Shown: in pieces, positions 12,095 to 23,485 of the stretch | Position numbering within the stretch: the stretch's first letter is position 1 | Layout of the letters: the number at the start of each line of letters is the position of its first letter | Origin: Rhyacichthys aspro | Taxonomy: Eukaryota; Chordata; Actinopteri; Gobiiformes; Rhyacichthyidae | Reading direction: 5' to 3' | Assembly: GCA_036850595.1 (NCBI GenBank) | Contig: CM072160.1 | Location: forward strand, 2,837,981 to 2,901,980 | Length of the DNA: 64,000 nt | The notes under the pieces: generated by a model | Seen by the model: only the letters and a program-made list of their open reading frames with translations | What the model was told of the DNA's origin: nothing | Database searches by the model: none | Translations under genes and position numbers: made by a program

Positions 12095-12228
12095 CTGGAC
12101 CTCGACGCCGAAGCCCATGTAGACGGTGATGATGTAGCTGCAGTCCAGCGTCGACAGGAAAGCAGAGCTGGACTGAGGAGGGGCCTCGATGAAGCCCTCT
12201 GGTCCCGTCAGGTTGAGCTGGCACGGGA
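12095..12228 (-). CDS. sez6: SEZ6-family exon encoding the start of CUB domain 1
   Basis: This internal exon of 134 bases lies between an acceptor (TTTGTGGTCCCAG just upstream on the minus strand) and a donor (CAG followed by GTCAGG). It encodes 44 full codons after two bases that complete a split Val codon from the exon at 14894-15352. The peptide starts PCQLNLTGPEGFIEAP and contains LDCSYIITVYMGFGVEVQ. The two cysteines, the GPEG turn and the DCxYxITVYxGxGVEVQ pattern fit the first CUB domain of the SEZ6 family. These are brain membrane proteins with CUB and Sushi repeats that act in synapse and dendrite development. NLT at exon residues 5-7 is a possible N-glycosylation site. The exon covers roughly the first 45 of about 110 CUB residues. 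Which paralogue (sez6, sez6l, sez6l2 or a fish duplicate) is unresolved; the GPEG start leans to sez6. Confidence 0.85.
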
Positions 12229-13621
12229 CTGGGACCACAAACACAACACGGACCACGTCAGGAAACACTCTGCAACATTACCGTTCAAACTCACAAAAAC
12301 TGAGAGAATCCGGCTGCTGAGCGAAGTCAACAATTACAGACTGGGACCTCAGATTTACATCAAGAAGTCAGCTTGATATTGAATGGTTATTGAAAATTTG
12401 TGGCGATTTAAATAACCAACAACTGAACTGAACCAGTGTTCATTTTGTTGATTTATAATTTTCATATATCAAACATACTTTCACGTCCGAAAATGAAACA
12501 AAAACTACATATAAAGTAATAATTAGAAGAAAAAACTGTTTAAATGTATCAACACTTTCATTAACAAATAAAAACAAAATGAAAATAGACAACATTTGGC
12601 ACCTGTAAACTAGCCATAACAGGTTAGTTGTAGTTTCATTTCATTCAGAGAGAAATTATTACTGAAGAAACACAAAAAAAACATTGAAAATGCATTACTC
12701 TTTATATTTTAGTGACTAAATCTATTGTAGATATAGTCGACTAAAACCTATAAGGATTAGACTAAATTATGACTAAAACTAAGAGTAAGACTAAGCTAAA
12801 ATCTTCTGTCAAAATGAACACTGAACAGAGTTTGAAGAGTTTGAGGCTGACTTTCCTTAAGCCGCTGCATCTTGAGAAGAGTATTTCTCAGAATCTTAAG
12901 GGACTCTACACCTTTATCCTCTGCCTCTGAGCTGGGAGCAAAACTTTCTGTTCTTTATGAGCAGGAACACTGTGCGTCTCCTGGGCTTTTCATCACCAAC
13001 CCGCCTCCCAAATGCATCTCAAACAGAAAAGTCACGTTTTATTTTAGCCACAGCTTGCACCTTGTCCATTGAGAGAGCTTTTAAATCACAAAAAAGCAGA
13101 ATCTGTGGCTAAAAAGATCCTCATGACTGACTCCACTCGACTCTCATTAGCGCTCTCAGGTGTTGTCGTTCAGTTCGGATCTTATTCCTGACCGAGCCTT
13201 GACCCTCTGTCTCTCTGCACACACATGAGCTGATTAATCAAACTCGTCCAATCATATTCCATCAGGCGTCTGCACAGAGACCAGCGGCGGCCTCTTCATT
13301 TTCTCACACTGCGTCTCTGTTTAAGTGCCACTCGGAGGGTCCAGTGTGCGCTCCCGGTTTGGACCTCTTGATTAAGGCTCGCTGATGCAGAGATGTTGTT
13401 TTTAATTTATTTCAGCCCCCCGGCGCTGGGATCGTGAGAAATGTAAATAGAGGAGATATTAACTGAGGGCATGAAGGCAGCGTGGTGCACTCGAACTGAA
13501 AAAAACATCAACACATCGAGTCTGAGGAGAGAGACGCTTTCAGAGGCTCCAGTTTGGAAAAGGATCAACCAGGGTTTTATATGTTAAGAAAGACAGCTAT
13601 CCCTCCACTAAACACTCACAC

Positions 13622-14280
13622 TGTTTTATGTGGCCCTCCAATACATTTTTGGCACTAGGTTTGAACAGGTTTTTTTTGGATTTGAGCAGGTTTTACATGG
13701 TTTTTGATTTTTGCTACATAGATTAACCTACTACCTACTATGACTGTTGAAATCCAACTAAAAGCTGTTCAAATTGGACCAAAACCTGTTCAAATCCATG
13801 TTAATCCTTTTCAAATCCAACTAAAATCTCTTCAGATCATCTAAAATCCATTCAAATCTGACTAAAACCTGTTCAAATCCAACTAAAATCTCTTCAAATC
13901 ACCTAAAATCCGCTCAAATCTGACTAAAACCTGTTCAAATCCAACTAAAATCTCTTCAAATCATTTAAAATCTGTTCAAATCTGGCTAAAACCTGTTCAA
14001 ATCCAACTAAAATCTCTTCAAATATCTAAAATCCATTAAAATCTCCTAAAACATTTTAAATCCAACTAAAATCTCTTCAAAAAATTGACACAAATCTGAC
14101 TAAAACCTGTTCAAATCCAACTAAAATCATCTAAAATCCATTCAAATCTGACTAAAATCATTTTAAATCCATCTAAAATCTCTTCAAATCATCTAAAATC
14201 TGTTCCAATCCACCTAAATCCTGTTCAAATCCAACTAAACCTATTCAAATCTGAGTAAAACCTGTTCACAAATTCTACAA
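13622..14280 (-). repeat. Minisatellite element with three-unit higher-order repeat
   Basis: The start (TTTTATGTGGCCCTCCAATAC, GGCACTAGG) matches the complemented tail of the hAT-like minisatellite elements. It is followed by two units in plus orientation, the spacer TTTTTGCTACATAGATTAA, and a long array in the opposite orientation. From about 13807 the array repeats a trio of units (AACTAAAATCTCTTC, CATCTAAAATCCATTC, CTGACTAAAACCTGTTC) with a period near 61-63 bp. The other end is not recognisable. Confidence 0.75.
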
Positions 14281-14407
14281 AATAAATAATTTGAAAAGTA
14301 CGTGACATAGCATAACAAAAAGGAATAGACTTCTTCTTTATTCTGTTTACACTGTAATAATTCTAATTCACGAGTCATTACATTGACATCGAAGATCAAA
14401 CATGACT

Positions 14408-14787
14408 CTTAAAGCGACGCTGCGTAGCTTTTGTCCAGTAGGTGGCGCTGATCCCTCTACAGACTCTCTGTGTTGTTACATATTTACAGAGTTCATTTGT
14501 TTACAAGAGAAGACCATCCAAGCGGCAAGTTTGGAAGAAAAGAACACAAACAATAGCTTCATTTTAGTCTATTCTGTACAAATGTGACTCTGTATTGGTC
14601 TGTTTCTGCTGCCTTTATTTGAGCCGTAAAGTGTCTCAAGTCTCGAGTAATATCTGAGTCCCAGCGACAGGAATTATATATAATTTCTGCTGAAGGCACG
14701 ATTCTACTGATCTCACGTCTAAGAACCATTAAAATGACTTTGAGAATATACGTTTTTGGGCTAAAAGTTGCGCCGTGCTCCTTTAAG
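14408..14787. mobile_element. 380-bp element with imperfect terminal inverted repeats
   Basis: The left end CTTAAAGCGACGCTGCGTAG and the complemented right end CTTAAAGGAGCACGGCGCAA pair imperfectly over about 25 bases, and the interior has GTAGGTGGCGCTGAT. A related right-end fragment occurs at 40368-40476 and in its mirror copy 63553-63665. Target duplications are not clear, so the superfamily is not assigned. It ends 106 bases inside the intron from the SEZ6-family exon donor. Confidence 0.6.
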
Positions 14788-14893
14788 TTCACAATAAACA
14801 CAGAAATTAAAGGTAAAAGCTATTACAGATTATTACACTAATGTTGTGTATACATTGATTCAAACATAATTCACATTCATAAAGGGTTGGTAC

Positions 14894-15352
14894 CTGGGCT
14901 CTGCATAGTGGTAATAATGGTGGTGGTGGTGATGGTTGTGGTGGTGGTCTCCTCTTCTTCGTTTTCTGGTTTTAAGCTCAAACTCTCTCCAGTCTCGGTC
15001 CTGTCTGTGTGGGACTCGGCTGCATCTCGTAAACCCTCTTCGGTCGTGACTAAACCGGAGCTGTACGACGTCCCTCCTGACGTTTGTTTGTCTGTGGAGG
15101 TTTTACTGCCCCGGTCCGGTGCCGGTGGGGTTTGAGAGGTGGGGTTTGGACCGAAACCTCCGCCGTCCTCGAAGTAGTGACCGTAGGAGCCGAGCGGAGA
15201 CCGGTGCTGGGGGAGGCTGCCGTACAACGTGTGGTGGTTCGGGAGGTTCAGAGGCGGGGCCGTGGTCACCAGAGGGGCCCTCCTGCTGGGGTCGTGGGTC
15301 GGGGGATACAGGCTGGCCCCGCTCTCCTGTGGGCCGTCCTCAGAGACCGAAC
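14894..15352 (-). CDS. sez6: SEZ6-family N-terminal region exon (acidic and Thr-rich)
   Basis: This exon of 459 bases on the minus strand follows acceptor TTTCTCTTTGTGCAG and ends at CCAG before GTACCA. It carries two bases of a split codon, 152 full codons, and one base that joins the CUB exon. The extracellular, probably disordered N-terminal segment contains VTTAPPLNLPNHH at residues 28-40. That matches the VTTAP...NHH block known near the N terminus of SEZ6. Its C-terminal end is an acidic stretch (EEEE, 131-134) followed by a Thr/Ile run (135-148) and MQSP, the same order as in SEZ6 just before CUB domain 1. The Thr run is a likely O-glycosylated mucin-like stalk. The exon encoding the signal peptide should precede it but was not found in the window. 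Paralogue assignment is tentative. Confidence 0.87.
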
Positions 15353-15460
15353 CTGCACAAAGAGAAAGAAGAATAACAGATATAACTTTCTGGAGTCTAT
15401 TTGTTTTAAACTAGAGCTTCAGCCCAAACCCATTTATAAACCAAGCTCAATACCTCCATT
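15353..15460 (-). other. Start of the intron upstream of the N-terminal exon
   Basis: The polypyrimidine-rich acceptor (CTTCTTTCTCTTTGTGCAG on the minus strand) marks the 3' end of the preceding intron. No signal-peptide exon is visible upstream within the window, so this intron may span most of 15.4-64 kb. Confidence 0.6.
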
Positions 15461-15880
15461 TTAAATTATTGTTGGATTGGACAGGATTGAATCATGTCCA
15501 AATCTAGCCCCTATACCCCAAATACAAACCCTATTGGAACTGCTGCCTTTGTGCCGTTTGCATTGTGCCCCTGGAGCCCCGGTTGAATGGCTGCTGCTCG
15601 GTGCTGCAGACTCAATCATCTCTTGGCCAGGTGTCTCTGGCTCGGGCCGAGCGCTCGCTGCCAAACCCATTTCCAACCAGTTAATGATGGATCGCTGTGC
15701 TCCACCGAAGCAGCCAGCCAATGTCCAAACCACACAACTGCAGCTCCACCAAAAACCAAGGCCAAAACAAAGAGACCACGGAGCCAAAGCATGTTTTTGG
15801 ACAATTTAGAAGAAAATGTATTTGAAAAACTAGTCTGAAGACGCTGCACTGATGTCAAAACTGGTTTCAAACCCAAATAA
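15461..15880. other. Unidentified 0.4-kb GC-richer block
   Basis: This compact block is richer in GC than its surroundings and is open in several frames on both strands. The minus-strand frame at 15616-15876 includes a hydrophobic run LFVLALVFGGAAVVWF. I do not recognise it. It may be a decayed transposon or other repeat. The lack of a convincing donor makes a signal-peptide exon unlikely. Confidence 0.3.
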
Positions 15881-18800
15881 AATGGGACATATCATGCATT
15901 TATATTCATTTAAATGGGCCCAAAGTCATATTTATACACAGTTTATGGAAATGTAAGAGTAATTATGTGATTCCAAATGTGTTTTGTTGCATATGAGCAG
16001 ACTGCAGCTGGCAACATTAAAAGGACTACTTTTTAAATGCCACATAAGCTATTTATTATTCATATCAAATTAAATGTAAAGTATTTCAATAAGACTTTAG
16101 TCACAACATCATGAGCCGAGGGTTTTTATTAAGACCAAACATTTAGGGACCTCAGACCGAGATCAGTTTGTGCTCAAATTATACAGTGACGGATAATGAC
16201 CTCAAAGTAACTAGTCTCGACAGAATAGTAATGATTTGTTTTCATCACAATCTTTTTGGTCGATGTGAGAGGTTTAAATACGGACTAATGATGTTTAGGT
16301 CTGGACTGGAATCATTTATGACATCAACAAATCCTAAAAGTCCTGATGCTGTGCCTAATTCAACTCTGGAAATTAGACCAAAACGTTACGAAGACCCGTT
16401 CTTTATTTACTCTAAAAGATTACGAACATCAGGATTGTATTAATAAACAGTTGTGGTCACGATTAGTCTTGATTTAATCCTGAAAGTTGTATCCCACAAT
16501 GTGAACCTCAGCTGGTTTAACATTTTTCCAAGACAGACTTTCATTCTGAGATAATTATACACTCTTATTCACATGTCTCACGTCTCCACGGTCATTTAAA
16601 GTGCTGCAATTGCAATAAACATAATGATTCTACCAAATAATAGCCATGTAGTAAATATAAAGAACAGAATAAAGCAATGATGGATGAACTTAAAAAAAAA
16701 ACCTATTTGCATCCTTTCTTTATCCCAGAACACATCTGTTGACTCAGGGTTTTTTCTTATTATAAAAGCACAATAGAAGCAGGGTATTGTGTTTATCTCT
16801 GATGCTGTTTATTTGATATTGACAGCGCAGATGGAAGAGAGATGGAAGAGCAGATGAATTCACGTCTCTATCCTTTGTACTGTGCAAATAAAAGATCTGT
16901 TATTTTCATGATTACATCTGGAACCATCTCTGCTTTTACTTTGTTTTTCATCGTCCGTGTAAATGACAAGATGTCTCCTCCATTTCTGAGCAGATGCAGA
17001 TGTATAAAGAAGGATATCAAGCTCTGTCTGAACCAGAAGATGCCCCGTTTAGGTCCATTTGCCCCAAAACCCTCTTGGAAAGCCTCACCTCAGTTACCTC
17101 TGTGTAGACTATGAAAGGAAAGTGCCACATTTGTGCTTTAAACTGCAGCAATAAAAACTAAAGTCTGTTTCCAGAGCACTTTCCAGTTCATTTGTGTAAC
17201 TTGTTCCACTAACAACCTTCTGTCCGTGAAACATTTGAATCAAAAAAAGAGAAAAAATACGATGAATGCTAATTGCTAAGAGCCGACCGGCAACGAGTGA
17301 GCTGTAAATCAGACATTCTAACAGAGACTACTTTAATAATAATAATATACACGCAAAACAAAGTCTTTATAAAGCAAAAAAGAAGAAGAAAAAAGCACTT
17401 TTTAACATTGAAATCAAAGGACATATGGCTCATTAGCATAAATCAATCCAGGCAAAAGGAAAAGCTATGAGGCTGTCTTTGTCTATTGTGATATTGCAGA
17501 TAATTGTTGTGCAACTGACCCTGGAATTAGCACAAAAAAAGAGAAAAACAGACTATATTTTATCATGTTACAGAGAATATCTGCACAAACCAAGGAAGAT
17601 TGTTTGGATCTGACCTTAACTCCTCTGTAGAACCACTTCAGACTCAGATAACGTCAATAAAAACTCATTTTGTTCGTATCTCTTTACATTTACAGCCCTA
17701 CGCACTTTATATATATATTTTTAAATGCTGTTTTTGTGACTTTAGTTATAGCCGTAATGAGCAGCTAATAAACACGTGTTTTATAGATTTATGTGATGGG
17801 TCAGGACTCTTAATAAACGTCTGGTTCATGATAAGGGTCAGGATATTGATTTAATGAAGTGTAGCTTAATAAATGTGGAATTAAACTGCTATATGATGCT
17901 TAACTGTTGATGCTGGACATATTTTACTCACTTTTCTTGCCATTACGACCATTAGAACACATTTAGTCTCGTGACGTCCAGAGCTCTATTATTACTTATG
18001 TTTGTATTGTTAAATCTACAACCAGCAGCTTCAGATTCTCCAGTTTCTAAATGGTACGAGTGTGTATCTTTTTGCACAGCTCTCCACAGATTCACATTAT
18101 TATTGAGAGTCTGTGTTCACACCAAAAGTGACAAACTGCTCAGGTCTCTCTCAGTCCTCCAGTTGTTGACAGCTGGGCAGGAGGTTTTCTAATCTCGTTC
18201 TTCAAATCTTCGCTCAGGATGCTGGATTTGTGTCGCATGCATCGGCTCTTGTCGCTTGTCAGTCCCCGATGCAGCCGTGCGCTGGGAGTGAATGACTCCT
18301 GAAGAGGCTGAAGATTACGTTTGAGTTTAGAGCTGTTTTAAAGGTGTCAGACACTTCTGTGACGTCAGACTGTGGAGCTACTTTCACACATTCAGTCTGG
18401 ACGTAAACAGGGTTATTCTTGTGTTCTGGCTGCGTCTCTTCGTTTGCACATTATCGTTGTTAATGTTCATACTTCTCATGAATAGTCTGGTTTTACTGAG
18501 AAGAGGGAAAGGGAAGAGCAGGAATTAGCTTCACGGAGCTAACAACAGTAGATACAAACACTCATTTGTCCCGATTAAAATTGAAAGGACCTGAAGGATC
18601 GAGTGTTGGTTTGAAGATTATTTATTTAGCGACAGTTTGACAGTTTATCCACGGCATTGTTAGTGAAAAAACACTGCGCCGTGACGCTCTGAGTAACATA
18701 TTATCATCATTTCTGTTTTTTCTCTCTCTTAAAATGTGCATAAAAGTAACACACAAAGGCAGTGTTGAATCAAATCGTGTAAATGTGCAGAAAAAAAAAG

Positions 18801-19351
18801 ACTAAAAAGCCTGCGTCTGTGCCTCTGCAACAACACAAAAGGCATAAAAAGATAATGTAAGTTGATTGGAGCCTCGTCTTAGTGCATAGTTAAGCTTGTA
18901 TTCTTATATATCAAGGGTGTTTTAATGCCCACACAGCCCCCTGAGAACTAAAGAGCCCATAAAACAGAGAGATATTGAGACGAGCCATCCCTGAATCCAT
19001 CTGTGAGGTGAGTCTCAGTCGCCGGGTCTAAGTGTGGGCTGTATTTTACCGAGCGCAGACGGCGGCGGCACAAACTATAACTTCATCTGCAGGACGTAAA
19101 TCAGGAGCTCACTCAGCCTCTTTATCTGCGAGCCTCGCTGCTGTAGGTCGGGAGACAGAGGCTGGCTCGTTACCTCAGAGAAGAAGGCAATACGACTGGA
19201 AAAATACGCGCTCAACAACGTGTGAAAAAGTGCTGTGTAATATTAAAGCTTAGTCACTTATTTCTTTAAAAACGGATTGTGTAGTTTAAGTCTTTTTGTC
19301 AAATCTGGAGAGGAAAGTGCAGATTGTAATTCCACACGTCAACCTCTGTTT
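15881..19351. other. Non-coding DNA, probably intron 1
   Basis: This is AT-rich unique sequence with no supported gene, RNA or clear mobile element. Open frames are short and compositionally random. Confidence 0.55.
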
Positions 19352-19445
19352 TGGAAGAGCATCTGAGCAGCTACGGTAGCCCTGAAGGGACACGTTGTCT
19401 AAGAACAAACCCAGTGGAAAACGCTCTGAAGTTTATGGCATCTAC
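19352..19445 (+). repeat. Family C repeat fragment
   Basis: It contains GAGCATCTGAGCAGCTACGG followed by TAGCCCTGAAGGGACA. The same passage recurs at 47700-47750 and in a shortened form at 52617-52650, so it is an interspersed repeat rather than unique DNA. Confidence 0.6.
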
Positions 19446-22400
19446 AACTTTCAAGTGTTTATTGTTAATTTTTACATCATGGATTGGTTTTTCTGTTCTA
19501 TGGCCCGCAAAAATGAGAAAATAAACCAAGAAAAACTATTTTAAATATGCGTCAGTGAGCAACTTTCACTGAAAATCAATAGCACACATTCAGGATTGTA
19601 TTCTATTAAATTATAGAATGTATTTTACAGATATTGTGTCAGGACTGAGGCGTTTGTGTCTCTGCATAAAACTGGACAAATATTTAGACTAATATTTTGA
19701 CTAATCATCGCAGAAATGAAGAATAAAGCCCACCTCATTTTAGATAAACACTTAGCCTCTGTTATACTTTCTTTTGCAGATAAAACTCAAGGATGACAAC
19801 TCTGAAATGAAGGGATTGAGGTATTAATATTTAGAGAAAACAATCTTAGTGATATGTTCTGTTATAGTTCCCAACCAAGTTCCAGCTTTCTCTTAAAACT
19901 TTGGAACGAAAACATGGCAAAGACGAAAGACAAGACAGAAAAACAACAAGTCATGTCTGATCACAAGAGCCTGTAATAAATCACTACAAAACTCCAGAGT
20001 AAAAGAGACCAGTGACTCACGCAGCTCTCCCCAAAGCGACATCTTCACGGAGCGTTTTTGGCCATATTTGCTGCTCTTTATGTAGCAGTGCATCAGTGTT
20101 ATTACAGCGCTGACAGACTGAACGGCTCTTGTAAAACGCTCCGAGGTACAACCCAAACAATTGTGCTAAATTGCTCACATCAGTGGCTTCTTCGCTCCCC
20201 GTCCGCAGCGTAATGAGACTTAATATTCATTCCTGAGGAGCTTTGACGAGCCGCTATAATTCTCCCGTTGTAACGATCGGCGCTCTCCTCCCGAGTGCAC
20301 CTGCGAGATCTAATCTGAGACCCCCTTCGCCGGGCTATCACGCGCCGAGGGAAGTCTTATGTTTCTTTAACAATGCTTCATTTCCACCATAATGGCCGCC
20401 TCTCTCCGCCGGCTAATAGCTATCTCCTCCTAACAATCAGGGTTTATTGTAGCGGTGGCACTTCACGCCAAAGCACACGCTCTCTGAAAAATACCTGTGC
20501 TCTTTGCTGCTGCTGGATTTACATGGAATATCAGACACAGAAGTGACATACGGCAGCGATAAACTGTCAAGAGTAATGTACGGAGAGTGAGAGCAGTGTT
20601 AGCTCACAGTCAGAGGCGTTTTTACGGAGCTGGAAGCTGTGGTGTGTCTTTCCTCAGCCTGACATTTACCACAGAAGAGTTCATTCTCTTGTGTTGAAAG
20701 AGGGCCATTTTTTCCAAGAGATCCAGTGGTGAAAGTGCAAAAATGTTTGTTAAAAGGAAGTATTCTTCTCCTGCAGCAGCGCTCAGTTTGTCCGTTCTGT
20801 GCCCGACGAGGAACAGGAACAGAATTAAATGTTCTATGGAGCTGAAAATGTTTTCCAAGATAGACAAAAGAAAAGTGTGTTATTTGGGTTTATTTGGGTT
20901 TACACGCTACTGAAAACACAGTTAGACTGATGTGTTTCATGCGCTCGTTCGAAAGTAATGAAAACAAACAGATTTAGAGAATTAAAATCAGAGAATAAGC
21001 GAAATAAAACATGCAAAAGTGTTGGCGATGAAAGAACTCAGAGCTGGATGTTTGCTCTAACCTTTGTTTGAAATGCATTTGTCTTTTCTTGAAATGAATT
21101 GTTTTTAAGAAAGCAGGAAAGGTCTCCATGTAGCTCTGGGGTTTGGGAAAAAGACTGAAGGGAATAGTTTCCAAAATCTCTTAATAAATCTATTCTCAAT
21201 CAATAAAGCTGCTCTATTCTTAATAAAATTAGAGGCTGTAATGTTAAATGTATTACAGCAGTGGTTAACCATCAGGGCATTCAGCCATTTTCAAATAAAA
21301 TATATTTGTGTTTGTGATTCTCTTGGACTATTGTGTGCAGCTAAACAACTAAATAAAGGTCCAGTTCTGACAGTTTTATTACAGAAACAGATTTGATTCA
21401 TCCTTTTTTGTTGAAGTTTATCCTTCTTCCCATTTTGCTGCTGTTTACTGCTCTATTCACTGTTTTTCTAATGTTACAAGATCCAAGATTTAACGTGATG
21501 ATTGTAAATGCATTTCTGAATGTTCAGTCTGTGTTGAGAACTGTTGACTGTGAAGGCCAAAGCACATAATCCACATATATTTATCAAAGCATCCAGAGCA
21601 CTTGTGTCTAATGGATGAATAGCGGCACCTTTTTGACCGTCAAATATTAAATCTTATCAAAGCAGCACAGTTTTCACCTCTGCTTGTGTTAAAGTCTGTC
21701 TGCAGCAGGAAACCGGATGGCTTTTTTTACTCTTTTTTTTCTCCTTTTTTGATGCTTTTGGAGAGTTTCTAAAGCAGTGAGAGGAGCTGCGAAAAAGGGC
21801 AAAGCACCTTAAGCGACACTTTGAAGTCTTTCTGCTGTCTGTCAATGAGCCACAGCCGAAATTTAAGCCGTCTTCTGAATAAAGCATGAGGCGGTACAAA
21901 TCCCAGTCATTAGAGTTCACAGAGTTTACAGTAAAAGGATGTGATCGGTGGATTAGATTTAACCACTCTGTCAACCCTGGCTCTGAGAACTGAGGTGACT
22001 GTTTTACATTTCCATTGTTCCTGGGGACACGAAGCAGACCCATCGAATCATTTTTAGTTTCTGACTGAATCTAAAACTAGCTATAGCTCCATTTACATTA
22101 CACTACATTTACTTATCGGGACATTATCACAGCATTTGTGTGAATTCAGGCCAAGTCTAAAGCTCTATTACAGACTAATGTTTTTGCTAAGGTCCTGCTA
22201 GGTCCGAGTTGAGCCTTTGTGTTTAGATTAGTGTGTAATTAAGGGTTTGGTAGCCCTGAGTTTAGACTTACAGGCTGTCAACTTCTCGATTTTGGTGAAG
22301 ATGGTAAAAAGAGATGATATGGGTCTAATTAAAATAAGATAAATGTACTGTAAACATGTTTTTAAGGTTGGATACACACAAAATACTAAGTAATGTTTAG

Positions 22401-23365
22401 CTCGAGCTAGACTAATTAGCTGCAACTGGCTAACTCCAAATCAACAAAAGAATAAGACACAATCCCATCTCTTGAGGGGAAGGGCTATAGACCCGTCTAA
22501 AGTGAGAATTTTGGGAGAGGAGAAATGGGATTGGGCCAAAACCATTGCTTATCACTGTCATCCACTGCAAGTAATAGTTTTCAATGACAGGTCCACAGCT
22601 TTTAAGTCAAAACTCAGGGCAAACAAACTCCTGCTTGTGCACAAATCTAAACACAGAGCAGAACAGGTGTAAAAGATTTGTCTGTATTTAGAGTTGGATA
22701 CATAATACTGCATAAAATATCTAAATGTCTATTGTAAACACGGTACATTTTCTTTTCTTATGTTTATTCTTTACATTTCAAGATCACAAACAGTGAGAAA
22801 ACTTTCGTCCACGGTCAGTGTTTTGGCTCTGGAGCGAGTGTGGACGCTCTGTTTCCAAACAGACATGAATATTTCAGTGCGATACATCAGAGCGCAGGGA
22901 ACAGGGCTGTTTTCCCACTGGAATATTCACTTTCATTTGTAACTGGCACAAACACACGGCTGGTATTCGTCTGGAGAAGAGCATCTGGATCAAACTGAGG
23001 CCAGGACACTCACATGAAAGACAGCACGGAGCCAGGTCTTTTAAAGAGCTTCCTTTGATTTGGGATTAACAAGGCTGACCACTCGAGTAAAAACAAGAGT
23101 CGAGCCGGTCTCAAAACAAATGTAAAATCAAGTGTTGTATCAAAACAAAACCAGATCTGCATGATTTATTGAAAAAAAAAAAAAACAAAATGAAAACACA
23201 CCATCATTAAACCTTCCAACTGCTTCAGGTCACTTCCAAATTTTTGCAGCAAAGATATCCAACAGCTTAGTCGCATAAACTATGTCTCCTTGTCCAGCTC
23301 CAGTCCCACTACGCTACACACACTCAGCAGTGGACTAAGAACCACATAATCCAGGTTTATTTGTT
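19446..23365. other. Non-coding DNA with one CpG-richer patch
   Basis: No gene is supported. The block at about 20165-20440 is GC-richer, with CGCCGGGCTATCACGCGCC and similar strings, and is a candidate regulatory element. The rest is AT-rich and shows no assignable repeat. Confidence 0.5.
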
Positions 23366-23485
23366 CTTTTTTAACCGGGACAGTCCTGATTTTAACCCCT
23401 CTGTCCCGAGTCCCGGTGGATCTCTACAAAAACATTCAAATATCCTGATTTTGTCCTGTCTTTCTGTCCTGAATGTCCCTGTTTT
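23366..23485 (-). repeat. Family D repeat, GGGACA-rich
   Basis: The minus strand is rich in GGGACA, GGACAG and CGGGAC strings. The plus strand at 29215-29330 has a similar passage (CACGGGACAGAAGG, GGAATGTCCTGGTTAAAT). The two may be copies of one short interspersed repeat. Similarity is by eye and moderate. Confidence 0.4.

Larger units (their letters stand above)
12229..14893 (-). other. Intron between the two SEZ6-family exons
   Basis: The intron spans 2665 bases on the minus strand, from donor CCAG|GTACCA (at 14894/14893) to acceptor GTGGTCCCAG|TC (at 12229/12228). Phase 1 on both sides restores a Val codon. It contains a minisatellite element (13622-14280) and a 380-bp repeat element (14408-14787). 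The remainder is ordinary AT-rich DNA with a mildly GC-richer patch at 13150-13450. Confidence 0.8.

Noticed and set aside
11698..12224. Other minus-strand frames overlapping or adjoining the CUB exon
   Set aside because: They read the exon in wrong frames or lie in the intron; none shows CUB or Sushi features such as spaced cysteines and tryptophans.
15616..15876. Hydrophobic minus-strand segment as a SEZ6-family signal-peptide exon
   Set aside because: No convincing donor with the needed phase follows it, the hydrophobic run is not at a plausible start, and the implied intron would be only a few hundred bases.
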